A stretch of DNA of 64,000 nucleotides from Paenibacillus_T sp033239625 (GTDB lineage: Bacteria; Bacillota; Bacilli; Paenibacillales; Paenibacillaceae), in NCBI RefSeq assembly GCF_033239625.1, contig NZ_BTCK01000005.1, positions 124,001 through 188,000 of the forward strand, in the 5' to 3' direction. Position numbers and translations under genes: made by a program. Below, piece after piece: positions 27,240 through 35,815 of the stretch (its first letter is position 1; every line of letters starts with the position of its first letter). Below the pieces are notes generated by a model. The model ran no database searches and was not told where the DNA came from. It saw only the letters and a program-made list of their open reading frames with translations.

Positions 27240-27689
27240 ATGATATCATTAATTGCCCTAGTGCTCGGCAGCTACGTGCTTGCGGCGTTGTCGGTGCACC
27301 TACTCCAATATTATGGCAGCAGCAGCCATACAAGCAAAAGCCGACATTATGTCATATATGCACGCAATGAAGAGACGCGCATGGAATGGTTTCTCCGCTC
27401 TATTCACTGGTTCGCTCATCGTTCAGGTACGGATGTGCGAGTGACCGTTGTTGATTGCGGTTCATCGGATGAAACGTTTGCGATTGTTGGGCATTTTGCC
27501 GCCAAGGACGGATGCACGATTGAATCGGTAACGCCAGATAAGCATCGGGTGCTTCGTGCAAGCGGGATCGATCGTGGAGCGGGTGGCGCGCATTTTGCCC
27601 AGGCAGGAGAACCTGCCTCGCGTGCCAATCATGCGGTGTTTGTCGATTTGAACCGTCCAGAGGATTTGGCGAAGCTGCCTTTGTTCTGA
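27240..27689 (+). CDS. Small membrane-anchored protein with a glycosyltransferase-2-like core
   Basis: From ATG 27240 (AAAGGAGGTG upstream; an in-frame start at 27180 has no site) the product has 149 residues. One N-terminal hydrophobic segment (residues ~2-22) anchors it. The cytosolic part, VIYARNEETRMEWFLRSI ... VTVVDCGSSDET, resembles the first beta-alpha-beta unit of family 2 glycosyltransferases, whose usual pattern is VDxGSxDxT. However, the protein stops well before a full catalytic domain: no DxD or later acceptor-site motifs exist. It could be a reduced binding module. It is probably the first gene before the comF group. Function unknown. Confidence 0.65.
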   Translation: MISLIALVLGSYVLAALSVHLLQYYGSSSHTSKSRHYVIYARNEETRMEWFLRSIHWFAHRSGTDVRVTVVDCGSSDETFAIVGHFAAKDGCTIESVTPDKHRVLRASGIDRGAGGAHFAQAGEPASRANHAVFVDLNRPEDLAKLPLF

Positions 27690-27814
27690 ACGAACGCTAC
27701 TTGTTAAGGACGAACGCAGAATTCTCATTAGCCAAATGGTAAGCCATAATGCTGTCAGCATTGAATACGCTTGCGTGTAATTGTGGAATTGTTTTACAAT
27801 GGTGCTGTAGTCAT

Positions 27815-27836
27815 GTTCACAAAGTACGGTTTTCAG
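27815..27836 (+). repeat. Short repeat, copy B of the GTTCAAAAAG family
   Basis: GTTCACAAAGTACGGTTTTC matches copy A with one change but lacks the closing CTTTTTGAA arm. It opens a gene-free stretch (27690-28045) that ends in a terminator. Confidence 0.5.
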
Positions 27837-27953
27837 CGCCGAGAAGGTTGGATCAAGCGGGGGAATGAGGATCTGGCGTATGCGTTGTGCGACGTGAGAA
27901 CCGAAAGACTCTATAACGTTGATGGATAAGTCATATATTGTTTCGGGGATGTG

Positions 27954-27999
27954 AAGCACACTCCTTTCGCTGAATAGGGCGGAGGAGCGTGCTTTTTTG
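27954..27999 (+). terminator. Rho-independent terminator upstream of comFA
   Basis: AAGCACACTCCT pairs with AGGAGCGTGCTT (one mismatch) across a 17-nt loop, followed by a T run. A transcript from the repeat-B region would end here. Confidence 0.75.
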
Positions 28000-28743
28000 C
28001 GTTTCAGGGGAAAGGGTCGAAGATTGATGATAAGGGGGAGCGAGGGTGAAGGTTCAGCTTTATTTGATTCGAGCAGGGGGAAGTTGGTCTGTCAGATGGT
28101 CGCTTGCGATGGATGTGGATTTGGCTTTCTGGAGAGAAGGGGGCGCCGTAAGGGACCGGCAGGGCGGCAGTGAGAGCAATGAAGAGGGAAGTGCGAGAGG
28201 ATTCGGTGGATACAGGGAGCAGGGGTGGAAACAGAGGAGAAATAGTGAAGTTGGAGAGGAAGAACAAAACGAGACGATTATGCATGTATGGCGCACGCCG
28301 CTGCCGCTCGGCATCGCTGAGGAGGCAACTGCGCGCTGGATGGTGGAGAACGAAGGACGTGCTGTTGAGGAAAGGTCTGCGGTGCGGGCGTTTAGGAGGG
28401 CAGTTCAGGCTGCGGTAGGTTTCGAGATTAAAGGGAAGGGGGAGGAGAACTGGACGGAGCGGGTTGTGGTTGGGGTTGGGGGAGAGCGGGAAGGGCGAAG
28501 GCAGTGGCAAGGACCAGGGCGAGACGAAGGAGAAGGGAAAGGTCAAGGGCAAGGGCAAGGGCAAGGGCAAAATCAAAAGCTAAGAGAGATGTTTGATGAG
28601 GATTTAGTGCAGGCGATCGTTGAGCGCCTGCATGGACGAGCTGCGCTGCTTGGTGAAGCGCAGGAGCTGCTCGCCGCGGGACCGCCAGCTTGCCGGGCGG
28701 TCGTTGCCGGCGGCTGGAGCGCGCTGGCCCCCGCGCTCCAATT

Positions 28744-28799
28744 GTTCATCCGCGCTTCGCCGCTGCCTGCGATGCGGCAGCGGCGAAGCGCGGATGAAC
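28744..28799. repeat. Perfect 24-bp inverted repeat at the comFA frameshift
   Basis: Arms 28744-28767 and 28776-28799 are exact reverse complements with an 8-nt loop. The right arm also takes part in a second, 14-bp inverted repeat (28791-28804 with 28817-28830). Confidence 0.95.
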
Positions 28800-29078
28800 C
28801 GCACCGCATGCGCAGCGTGCGGTTCATCCGCTTGCGCGTACTGCGAGGCATGCCTCACCATGGGACGCAGCCGCGAGTGCGGGCTGCTGATCCTTGGTGG
28901 AGGCATGGCAGGCCTCGCAGACGCGCAAGGCGCCGCCGTGCCTGGGGCGGCGCCTGCCGTTGCCGCGGCGCGTGCGCACAGCGTGCACGCGCCGGCGGCG
29001 GTGGCTGCGCGGTGGGGGCTCAGCCCCGCGCAGCAGGCTGCAGCCGAGGCCGCGCTAATCTACGCGCGGCCGAGGCTG

Positions 29079-29165
29079 GCTCCTGCCTCCCAGCACTCGC
29101 ACGAATATGCTCTTGCTTCCAGGCACTCACATGAATACGCTCCTGCCTCCCAGCACTCGCACAAG
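29079..29165 (+). repeat. 30-nt tandem repeat inside comFA
   Basis: About 2.9 copies encode the decapeptide APASQHSHEY / ALASRHSHEY / APASQHSHK between the zinc module and Walker A. Confidence 0.8.
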
Positions 29166-30222
29166 CCTGCTTCCCAGCAGTCTCTCGCATCCACCCCATC
29201 ACAATTTCTTATCTGGGCGGTAACAGGCGCCGGGAAGACCGAGATGGTGTTCCCGCTCATAGAGGCGGCGCTTGCTGCTGGCGGACGAGCTCTTATCGCA
29301 ACGCCTCGTCGGGACGTCGTGCTGGAGCTGGACCCGCGTATTCGGCGCGCTTTTCCAACTGCAAGTGTTGTCACATTATATGGCGGCAGTGAGCAACGTT
29401 GGGAGGATGGTCAGATTACGATCGCAACGACGCATCAACTGTTCCGATTTCATGAGCGGTTTAATCTGGCAATCATCGACGAGCTGGATGCATACCCGTA
29501 CCACGGAGATGAACGACTTCACTATGCGGCCTCCAAATCAAGCTTACCAGGTGGAGCGGTCATCCTCTTGTCGGCTACACCGCCCCTTGCGATGCAACGT
29601 GCGGTCCGGCGGGGGAAGCTTGGCTGTGCACGAGTACCGGTGCGCTTTCACCGCCATCCATTGCCCGTTCCGCTCCTAATCCGAATGCCGCGTGTCTCGG
29701 AGTTGCTGGTCAAACGCAGGCTGCCGCGTCCATTACTCACTCGTCTTGCTTCGTCTCTAGCTCGCGGCGCGCAATGCTTCGTATTCGTCCAGCAGATCAG
29801 GCATTCGGAACCATTGGCCCAATTGCTTCGAACTGCGCTTCCGGGCATCGCGATTGGCGCAACCTCATCGAAGGATGCGGAACGGGCGCAGCGCGTGCAG
29901 GCTTTCCGCGACCGCGAGCTTCGTATCCTTGTCACGACAACCATATTAGAGCGTGGTGTTACGGTGCCGTGCAGCGATGTTTTTATCCTGGATGCCGACG
30001 GAAGGCTGTTCGACGAGTCGTCGCTTGTCCAAATGGCCGGCCGCGCTGGCCGATCAGCAGATGATCCGAACGGGCGCGTATATTTCTTCGCCTCCGGCAG
30101 TAACCAGTCTCAGCGAAGGGCTATCGCCCAGATCCGAGGCATGAACCGTGAGGCCAGACGCAGCGGCTACCTACTTCAGTCGAACCGCACCACGCCTCAG
30201 AGAGAGGGCTGAACACATACCA

Positions 30223-31101
30223 ATGCCACTTAACTTAATCACTGGATCTATAAGGCGTATAGCCGGCAGACTAGGCGATCTTCTAAGCGAAGCACATACC
30301 CCATGTCCAATCTGCCAGCTGACAGCCCGAAAGTCTGCGCCAGATCCCTTCCTTCGCTCAGCCCTTCCGCGTGATGCGAAGCTCCTTCAGCTCTGCCGAG
30401 GTTGCGCATCCGCTATTCCATGGATTACGAACATAGCTTGTGCAGTCTGCGGCCGGCCGGATCCTTGCCCCGATTGCAGGAGAAGGAGCAGTGCCCATTT
30501 TATCCTCAACCGCAGTGCTGTTCGCTATGACGATGCAATCCGGGAATGGCTCGCTCTGTTCAAATATCGCGGCGATGAGCGGCTGGTTCGGCCGCTAGCG
30601 GATATGCTCGATATCGCCCTCATTCGTCTAGACCATGAACTCCGAAACCGACTGCCTGCCCATCGCTGGGATGCCATCATCCCCGTCCCCGTCAGTCCGG
30701 ACCGGTTGATGGAACGTGGGTTTAATCAAGCGGAGAAGCTTGCTTCATTGTTATGCGCTAGAAGGGGAGTGCCGCTAGCGGAGCTGCTGATACGGACGAG
30801 ACATTCGGAGAAGAAGAGTCTGCAGTCACGGTTTGCTAGGCTTCAGAGCGTCGATGGCCTTTTTACCGCGGATCCCGAGGCAGTCTCTTTATTCATCTCC
30901 GAATGGCTAAGCCGGGGAACTGCTGCATCCCCAAACCACCCACCCGTCCCGCAGCGTTCTATTCGTCTTCTCATCGTTGACGATATCTATACGACAGGCA
31001 GTACAATCGAGGCATGCGCTGCGGCGCTTCATGAGGCATTTGACAGCCAAGCACCACGTCTGCCACTGGATATTTATGCGATAACTTTGGCGCGTTCATG
31101 A
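30223..31101 (+). CDS. comFC: ComFC family phosphoribosyltransferase-like protein
   Basis: ComFC is needed for ssDNA uptake in competent cells and works with ComFA. The 292-residue product has an N-terminal zinc ribbon (CPIC ... CRGC ... CAVCGRPDPCPDC, residues ~27-90), a YDDAIREWLALFKYRGD segment typical of the family, and the C-terminal PRPP-binding loop LLIVDDIYTTGSTIEA (~255). ATG 30223 is preferred since the family normally starts about 25 residues before the first Cys; GTG 30148 would overlap comFA by 65 nt and cannot be excluded. It starts 11 nt after the comFA stop, clearly in one operon. The protein appears intact although comFA is broken. Confidence 0.9.
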   Translation: MPLNLITGSIRRIAGRLGDLLSEAHTPCPICQLTARKSAPDPFLRSALPRDAKLLQLCRGCASAIPWITNIACAVCGRPDPCPDCRRRSSAHFILNRSAVRYDDAIREWLALFKYRGDERLVRPLADMLDIALIRLDHELRNRLPAHRWDAIIPVPVSPDRLMERGFNQAEKLASLLCARRGVPLAELLIRTRHSEKKSLQSRFARLQSVDGLFTADPEAVSLFISEWLSRGTAASPNHPPVPQRSIRLLIVDDIYTTGSTIEACAAALHEAFDSQAPRLPLDIYAITLARS

Positions 31102-31217
31102 ACTTTCGACAAGCTAATTGTATAATCGACACAAAACCTCTATGAAAATACCATTCATCTGCGTTAAAATAGGGCTAATCAAACGAAGCGGCCGTATGGG
31201 CCGAGGGGGATGACGTA

Positions 31218-31619
31218 ATGAACATTGACAACTGTCCTCGCTGCGGAAGACTATACACGAAGAATGTCCGTGATATGTGCCCGGCTTGCATCAAAGAACA
31301 AGATCAGAAATATGAGATGTGTGCGAACTATTTGCGCCAAAACCGCGGCGCTACCATCTATGAGCTGTCTGAAGCTACCGAAGTCAGCATCGCGCAGATT
31401 ACGCGTTTTATACGTGAAGGTCGTATCTCCCTTATGGATGTACCAAACATGGGCTACCCATGCGAGACGTGTACCAATCTCATCCGCGAGGGCAATCTCT
31501 GTGAGTCCTGCCGTTCGCGGCTGATGAAAGATATTAACAAGCTCAATATCGATAAAGACAAGTCGTCTTTTGCGAGCAAGAACAGTAACGGGACCTACCA
31601 GACCTATGGACGTGAGTAG
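31218..31619 (+). CDS. yvyF: TIGR03826-type flagellar region protein YvyF
   Basis: The 133-residue product has two zinc-ribbon pairs, CPRCGRLYTKNVRDMCPAC near the N-terminus and CETC ... CESC near residue 80-95, separated by a helix-turn-helix-like segment (ATIYELSEATEVSIAQITRFI). This arrangement and its place between comFC and flgM match B. subtilis YvyF. The function is poorly known. CCGAGGGGG lies about 8 nt upstream of ATG 31218. It ends 50 nt before a terminator whose stem also carries the flgM promoter. Confidence 0.93.
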   Translation: MNIDNCPRCGRLYTKNVRDMCPACIKEQDQKYEMCANYLRQNRGATIYELSEATEVSIAQITRFIREGRISLMDVPNMGYPCETCTNLIREGNLCESCRSRLMKDINKLNIDKDKSSFASKNSNGTYQTYGRE

Positions 31620-31653
31620 GACGACCTATCATTTATACACTTTTTGCCTTCTA

Positions 31654-31681
31654 TAAAAAAATCCAATATACTGGCCGATAA
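31654..31681 (+). promoter_or_regulatory. Sigma-D promoter of the flgM operon
   Basis: TAAA (31654-31657), 16 nt, GCCGATAA (31674-31681), nearly perfect against the TAAA-N15-GCCGATAT consensus. The -10 lies inside the left arm of the yvyF terminator. Confidence 0.8.
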
Positions 31682-31717
31682 TACAAGTAGTTGATTATCG
31701 GCCAGTTTTATTTTTAG
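31670..31717 (+). terminator. Terminator of the comF-yvyF operon, overlapping the flgM promoter
   Basis: ACTGGCCGATAAT (31670-31682) pairs with ATTATCGGCCAGT (31694-31706), 13 bp, loop of 11 nt, then TTTATTTTT. Confidence 0.9.
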
Positions 31718-31742
31718 GCCTGAGTGAACGGAGCGATTAATA

Positions 31743-32027
31743 ATGAAGATCAATGAAACCCAGCGGCTTGGAGCCGTCAATCCATACCGTAACAAGAACG
31801 ACCTGCGCGCTGCCCAGACGAATAACAAGCAGAAGCGCGACAATTTGCAGATTTCCTCTGAAGCGATGGAAATGCTGCAATCGCAGAATGTCGAGAACGC
31901 AAAGTCGCCTGAGCGTCAGAAGCAGCTCGACGAGCTGAAGAACCAAGTGTCGACAGGCACTTACCATGTGGAGTCCGGCAAGCTGGCAGAGAAGCTGCTT
32001 CCTTACCTGTATCGGAATAAGAACTAG
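31743..32027 (+). CDS. flgM: Anti-sigma-D factor FlgM
   Basis: FlgM binds and inhibits the flagellar sigma factor until the hook-basal body is complete. The 94-residue product has the family pattern: a flexible N-terminus (MKINETQRLGAVNPY) and C-terminal amphipathic helices (LQISSEAMEMLQ ... RQKQLDELKNQVSTGTYHV ... KLAEKLLPYL), the last part being the family signature. It is the first gene of a filament-assembly operon and has a strong sigma-D promoter, giving autoregulation. ACGGAG lies 9 nt upstream. Confidence 0.95.
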   Translation: MKINETQRLGAVNPYRNKNDLRAAQTNNKQKRDNLQISSEAMEMLQSQNVENAKSPERQKQLDELKNQVSTGTYHVESGKLAEKLLPYLYRNKN

Positions 32028-32045
32028 AAGCGGGTGTGACATCGA

Positions 32046-32543
32046 ATGTCAGTACAGGTCATTTTAGATATTTTGCAGAAGCAGACCGAGGTATACGAGC
32101 AGTTGCTCGAACTTGCCATTCAGAAGACGCCCGTACTCGTGAGCAATGATGTAATGCAGCTTAATGCAATATTGCAGCAGGAGCGTAAGCTGGTGAAACG
32201 GTCAGAGGAACTAGAATTCTCGCGTATGCAGCATACGAACATATTTTTCGCCAATATGAGATCGCACTATCGTCTCGGTAAGCTCAGTGAGTTGATTAAA
32301 GCAGTCTCCAATGCGGACGATAAAGTTGCCTTATCCCGCTGTCACCGAACATTGATCGAACTGCTAGATGAGTTGAAAAAGAAGAATGATCAGAATCAAC
32401 AACTGATTCAACAATCGCTATCGTTTCTCGATTTCTCTATTCAACTGCTTACCGATGATCCTAGCGATGAATACACCTATAAGCATCCACAGTCGCTTGC
32501 ATACGGGAAGTCGCAGAGCTTCGGACTTGATATCAAAAGGTAA
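32046..32543 (+). CDS. flgN: Flagellar export chaperone FlgN
   Basis: FlgN keeps the hook-filament junction proteins FlgK and FlgL soluble before export. The 165-residue product is almost all alpha-helical with long heptad patterns (residues ~10-140), as is usual, and is placed directly between flgM (18-nt gap) and flgK. Sequence conservation in the family is low, so the call rests on length, helix content and position. Confidence 0.9.
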   Translation: MSVQVILDILQKQTEVYEQLLELAIQKTPVLVSNDVMQLNAILQQERKLVKRSEELEFSRMQHTNIFFANMRSHYRLGKLSELIKAVSNADDKVALSRCHRTLIELLDELKKKNDQNQQLIQQSLSFLDFSIQLLTDDPSDEYTYKHPQSLAYGKSQSFGLDIKR

Positions 32544-32614
32544 AGCGATACGTGCATGAATTCGGAGCGCCAGTTGTTGGCCGCTACAATAAGAGACAGT
32601 AAGGAGTGTAACGG

Positions 32615-34150
32615 ATGAGATCGACATTCCATGGCATAGAAACGGCCAAGCGTGCCCTGTTTACAGAACAGGCGAATATCAGTACAACCGGCCATAATAT
32701 ATCGAATGCGAACACCCCAGGCTTTTCCCGCCAGCGCGTTAATCTGGTAGCTTCACGTCCGATCGAAGCGCCAGGTTACATGAGAAGCAACATCCCTGGC
32801 CAGCTTGGCACAGGTGTCGAGTTTACGTCTATTACACGAGTGCGTGAGAAATTCCTTGATGACCAGTTCCGCAACGCTAATCGCAGCCTCGGCGAATGGT
32901 CAGTTCAATCGGACTCGCTCAGTAAGCTGGAGACGGTATTCAACGAACCATCCGATTCCGGTGTGCGCACCGTTATGGATAACTTCTGGAAATCATGGAC
33001 CGACCTCAGCAAAGATCCCGAGAGCATTACCGGTCGCAAAATCGTCCGCGAAAATGCGCTTGCTCTCGTTGACGCTTTCAATGAGACGAACAAGCATTTG
33101 ACCGACCTAAAGACGGACTTGACAACGAATATTAATACGATGACGACGCAGATTAACTCGATCTCGAATTCCATTGCTGACCTTAACCTTGAAATCAAGC
33201 GTCTTAAAGCTTACGGTGACAATCCGAACGACTTAATGGATGAGCGCGACTATCTGGTTGATCAGCTATCCGAGATGGTCAACGTCAATGTGGTAGATAC
33301 GGAAGATGGATATGACGTATCAGTAGGCGGTACTATGCTCGTCGATGGGCTAAATTCGCCAGGCACCACGGTCGCCGCGCTTGAAGCACAGTTTAACGGT
33401 GGCGGTGTCGTCGGTGGTAAGATCGAAGGGTTAATTATATCGCGCGATCAAATCATTACGGACTACCAGAGCCAACTGGACGCGATGGTGGATACGCTAG
33501 CGAACGGTGAAATTACGGTTACGCTCCCAGCAGGCTCGACCTATCAAGGAACGATGCTAGCGGCCGACCAATCTGTTACGGTCAAAGGGATTAATGGTCT
33601 ACACCAGCTTGGCTTCCTGTTCAATACGCCACCGGCTGCGCCGCAGCAAGCAGGCGACATCTTTGTAACAAGTGACGGATCGCCAACGTTCACGGCTGAG
33701 AACATTCGCCTAAGCCAAGCCATCATTGACGATCCGATGAACATCGCGACCTCGATGCGTACGGAAGTGCTTAATGGCGCGAGCGAGACGATCAAAGGCA
33801 ATAATACACTAGCGAATCTGATGGCGGGCTTGAAAGAAACGAAATTCCAGTTCTCGCCTGTCGCGAGCCAGAATGGCATTGCGAACGGCACGATCGACGA
33901 GTTTTATGCTTCTATGATTGGACAACTAGGTCTTCAGTCCCAGGAGGCGAATCGCCAAGCGACCAACCAACAGGACATCGTTACACAGGTTGATTCGCGC
34001 CGGCAATCGGTAAGCGGCGTTTCGCTCGACGAAGAGATGTCGGAGCTCATTAAGTTCCAGCATGCCTATTCAGCTGCGGCACGCTTCATGACTACAATTG
34101 ACGAGACGTTGGACAAAGTTATTAACGGCATGGGTGTAGTGGGACGTTAA
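32615..34150 (+). CDS. flgK: Flagellar hook-associated protein FlgK
   Basis: HAP1 forms the first ring of the hook-filament junction. The 511-residue product has the N-terminal rod/hook signature (GIETAKRALFTEQANISTTG, then NISNANTPGFSRQRV) and the C-terminal D0 helix (VSLDEEMSELIKFQHAYSAAARFMTT), both of which stack in the axial core. TAAGGAG precedes ATG 32615. Confidence 0.97.
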   Translation: MRSTFHGIETAKRALFTEQANISTTGHNISNANTPGFSRQRVNLVASRPIEAPGYMRSNIPGQLGTGVEFTSITRVREKFLDDQFRNANRSLGEWSVQSDSLSKLETVFNEPSDSGVRTVMDNFWKSWTDLSKDPESITGRKIVRENALALVDAFNETNKHLTDLKTDLTTNINTMTTQINSISNSIADLNLEIKRLKAYGDNPNDLMDERDYLVDQLSEMVNVNVVDTEDGYDVSVGGTMLVDGLNSPGTTVAALEAQFNGGGVVGGKIEGLIISRDQIITDYQSQLDAMVDTLANGEITVTLPAGSTYQGTMLAADQSVTVKGINGLHQLGFLFNTPPAAPQQAGDIFVTSDGSPTFTAENIRLSQAIIDDPMNIATSMRTEVLNGASETIKGNNTLANLMAGLKETKFQFSPVASQNGIANGTIDEFYASMIGQLGLQSQEANRQATNQQDIVTQVDSRRQSVSGVSLDEEMSELIKFQHAYSAAARFMTTIDETLDKVINGMGVVGR

Positions 34151-34244
34151 TCACATTTTTAGTGGTTCAATATGGGGCGGGCATCGGTAGCCCGCTCTTG
34201 TTCTAAATGAATCAGCCAGCCTATATTCCGAGGGGGAACCGAAC

Positions 34245-35153
34245 ATGGCACTTCGCGTAACACCAGGCATGATGCAGAGCCAGCTCATGCGCAACATCAA
34301 CCATAACCTGACCCGCATGCAAGGACAGCAGAACGAATTGTCGACCGGCCGGAAGCTGAACAAGCCTTCGGATGATCCCGTGGGCATTACTTACTCGCTT
34401 CGCTATCGCAGCGAATTGTCGATGAATGAGCAGTATGATAAGAATATAACACAAGCAAAGGCGCAGTTGGAGCACACGGATACAGTGCTTGGACAATTGA
34501 ATGATATTGTTCAGCGGGTACAAGAACTAACCGTTCAGGCTTTGAATGATACAAATCCGCAAACCGCATTAGATGCAATTGCAACGGAAGTTAGTCAAAT
34601 ATATCAACAAGCTATAATGATAGGGAATGATCAGTTAGGTGGCAAATATATTTTCAACGGACAACTAACAGATAAGGTTCCGTACGATTCGGCAACAGCT
34701 TCACTCGCAACGGCGCCTGACACGGATGATCAAAATATTTATGTAAAATTTGCCGCCGGTGTTACGGTTGCTTCAAATGTGACAGGCGGAGAAGTATTTG
34801 GTAAGACGGCAGATGCTGATAACTTGTTCAAGGTGCTGAAAGATATACAGAATGCTCTGTCGCCAACGGCTGACAAAGTGGCGCTATCGAATGCTTATAC
34901 GCAGCTCAATAGTCGTTATGACAAAATTATTAACATTCGCTCGGAAGTTGGTGCTCGCATAAACCGTGTCGATCTGATCGATCAGAGGTTGCAGGATTTG
35001 GATTTGAATTTGACCTCGCTTCAGAGTAAGACGGAAGATACAGATATGGCTGAAACGATATTAAAATTTAATCAGGAAGAGGCGGTGTATCAAGCATCGC
35101 TATCTACCGGTGCAAAGATTATCTCGCCTACGTTGATTGATTACTTGCGCTAA
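34245..35153 (+). CDS. flgL: Flagellar hook-associated protein FlgL
   Basis: HAP3 is the second ring of the hook-filament junction and a flagellin homologue. The 302-residue product starts ALRVTPGMMQSQLMRNINHN and has the flagellin-like N-terminal D0/D1 region (STGRKLNKPSDDP) and the C-terminal D0 (EDTDMAETILKFNQEEAVYQASL). CGAGGGGG lies about 8 nt before ATG 34245. It follows flgK after 94 nt. Confidence 0.97.
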   Translation: MALRVTPGMMQSQLMRNINHNLTRMQGQQNELSTGRKLNKPSDDPVGITYSLRYRSELSMNEQYDKNITQAKAQLEHTDTVLGQLNDIVQRVQELTVQALNDTNPQTALDAIATEVSQIYQQAIMIGNDQLGGKYIFNGQLTDKVPYDSATASLATAPDTDDQNIYVKFAAGVTVASNVTGGEVFGKTADADNLFKVLKDIQNALSPTADKVALSNAYTQLNSRYDKIINIRSEVGARINRVDLIDQRLQDLDLNLTSLQSKTEDTDMAETILKFNQEEAVYQASLSTGAKIISPTLIDYLR

Positions 35154-35167
35154 AAGGAGGGTTGTTG

Positions 35168-35737
35168 GTGAATGAGTTAAGGTTATCCATTCGGCAGACT
35201 TATGCTGCGATTGGCATCGACAGCGAGCCAACTAAACAGCAGATGCACATGCCTCAAGGAGATCAACAAATTCAGCAACCATCCGCTAAGATGGACTTTG
35301 AAACTACCCTGCCGCAACTGAGCATCGATTCTTCAGAAGCATGGCATGCATTAGGCCATGGACCTAACTTAGAGTGGAGCAGTGCGATATACAGCCAAAT
35401 GAAATCGATCTTTCTGCAACAATTGGCAAAGCAAGTTGAGGAAGGGAAACGGTTGGCGGACATAACGAACCCCAGAAGCGCATTTGCGGATCTTGCGCAG
35501 GATGCATTGTTTCGGCCTAATCCGGTTAATTATCAGACGGTATCACCTGGATACCTTAATGTACGTGTGGGATATAATTCGGGTTCGGTTCGAACGGATA
35601 TCGATGCGTCTCCCGTACAACTGGATTATACTCCACATAAAGCAGAGATCGAAGCCCAAAGAGGCAGACTTGATATTTATTTGCGCCAGAAAAATTCTAT
35701 CGAGATAAGTGTAGTTCAATACGATTTGTATAAATAA
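35168..35737 (+). CDS. yviE: DUF6470 family protein (YviE-like)
   Basis: The 189-residue product resembles B. subtilis YviE, which occupies the same slot between flgL and fliW; its role in flagella is unknown. N-terminal NELRLSIRQTYAAIGI and a C-terminal Gln/Lys-rich segment IEISVVQYDLYK are the conserved ends. GTG 35168 is chosen because AAGGAGG ends 7 nt before it; TTG codons at 35162 and 35165 are too close to that site. Confidence 0.85.
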   Translation: MNELRLSIRQTYAAIGIDSEPTKQQMHMPQGDQQIQQPSAKMDFETTLPQLSIDSSEAWHALGHGPNLEWSSAIYSQMKSIFLQQLAKQVEEGKRLADITNPRSAFADLAQDALFRPNPVNYQTVSPGYLNVRVGYNSGSVRTDIDASPVQLDYTPHKAEIEAQRGRLDIYLRQKNSIEISVVQYDLYK

Positions 35738-35766
35738 TGCTATAGCGATATTGCTATAGCATTATT
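35736..35766 (+). terminator. Hairpin after the DUF6470 gene
   Basis: A perfect 11-bp stem (AATGCTATAGC/GCTATAGCATT, loop of 6) begins at the stop codon. The following ATTGCTTG is a poor T tract, so it may attenuate or protect RNA rather than fully terminate ahead of fliW. Confidence 0.55.
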
Positions 35767-35815
35767 GCTTGTAGGCAATACTACACGCAGCTAGGAAATG
35801 GAGGGTGAACGATTC

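Larger units (their letters stand above)
28046..30212 (+). pseudogene. comFA: ComFA, DEAD/DEAH-box DNA uptake ATPase, frameshifted
   Basis: ComFA is the membrane-associated ATPase that helps pull transforming ssDNA across the membrane. The N-terminal part (GTG 28046 to about 28770, AAGGGGGAG upstream) reads in one frame: MKVQLYLI..., then DEDLVQAIVERLHGRAALLGEAQELL. The rest reads in the next frame: the four-Cys zinc module CLRCGSG ... CAACGS ... CAYCEACLTMGR (28764-28880), Walker A AVTGAGKTE (~29218), DELD, SATPP, and helicase motif VI QMAGRAGRS (~30035). Neither frame alone gives a whole protein; one extra base (or two missing) is needed between roughly 28745 and 28780, inside a perfect 24-bp inverted repeat. 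This may be a sequencing error, a true mutation or recoding. A (GGGCAA)n tract (~28541-28570) and a 30-nt repeat (29079-29165) make it unusually low-complexity. Confidence 0.8.

Noticed and set aside
28620..30212. The downstream comFA frame as an independent complete gene
   Set aside because: Its first ~45 codons do not look like ComFA, while the other frame upstream does and has a good ribosome site; a frameshifted single gene explains both.
32418..32695. Minus-strand open frames in flgN-flgK
   Set aside because: Short, overlapping real genes, without ribosome sites or motifs.
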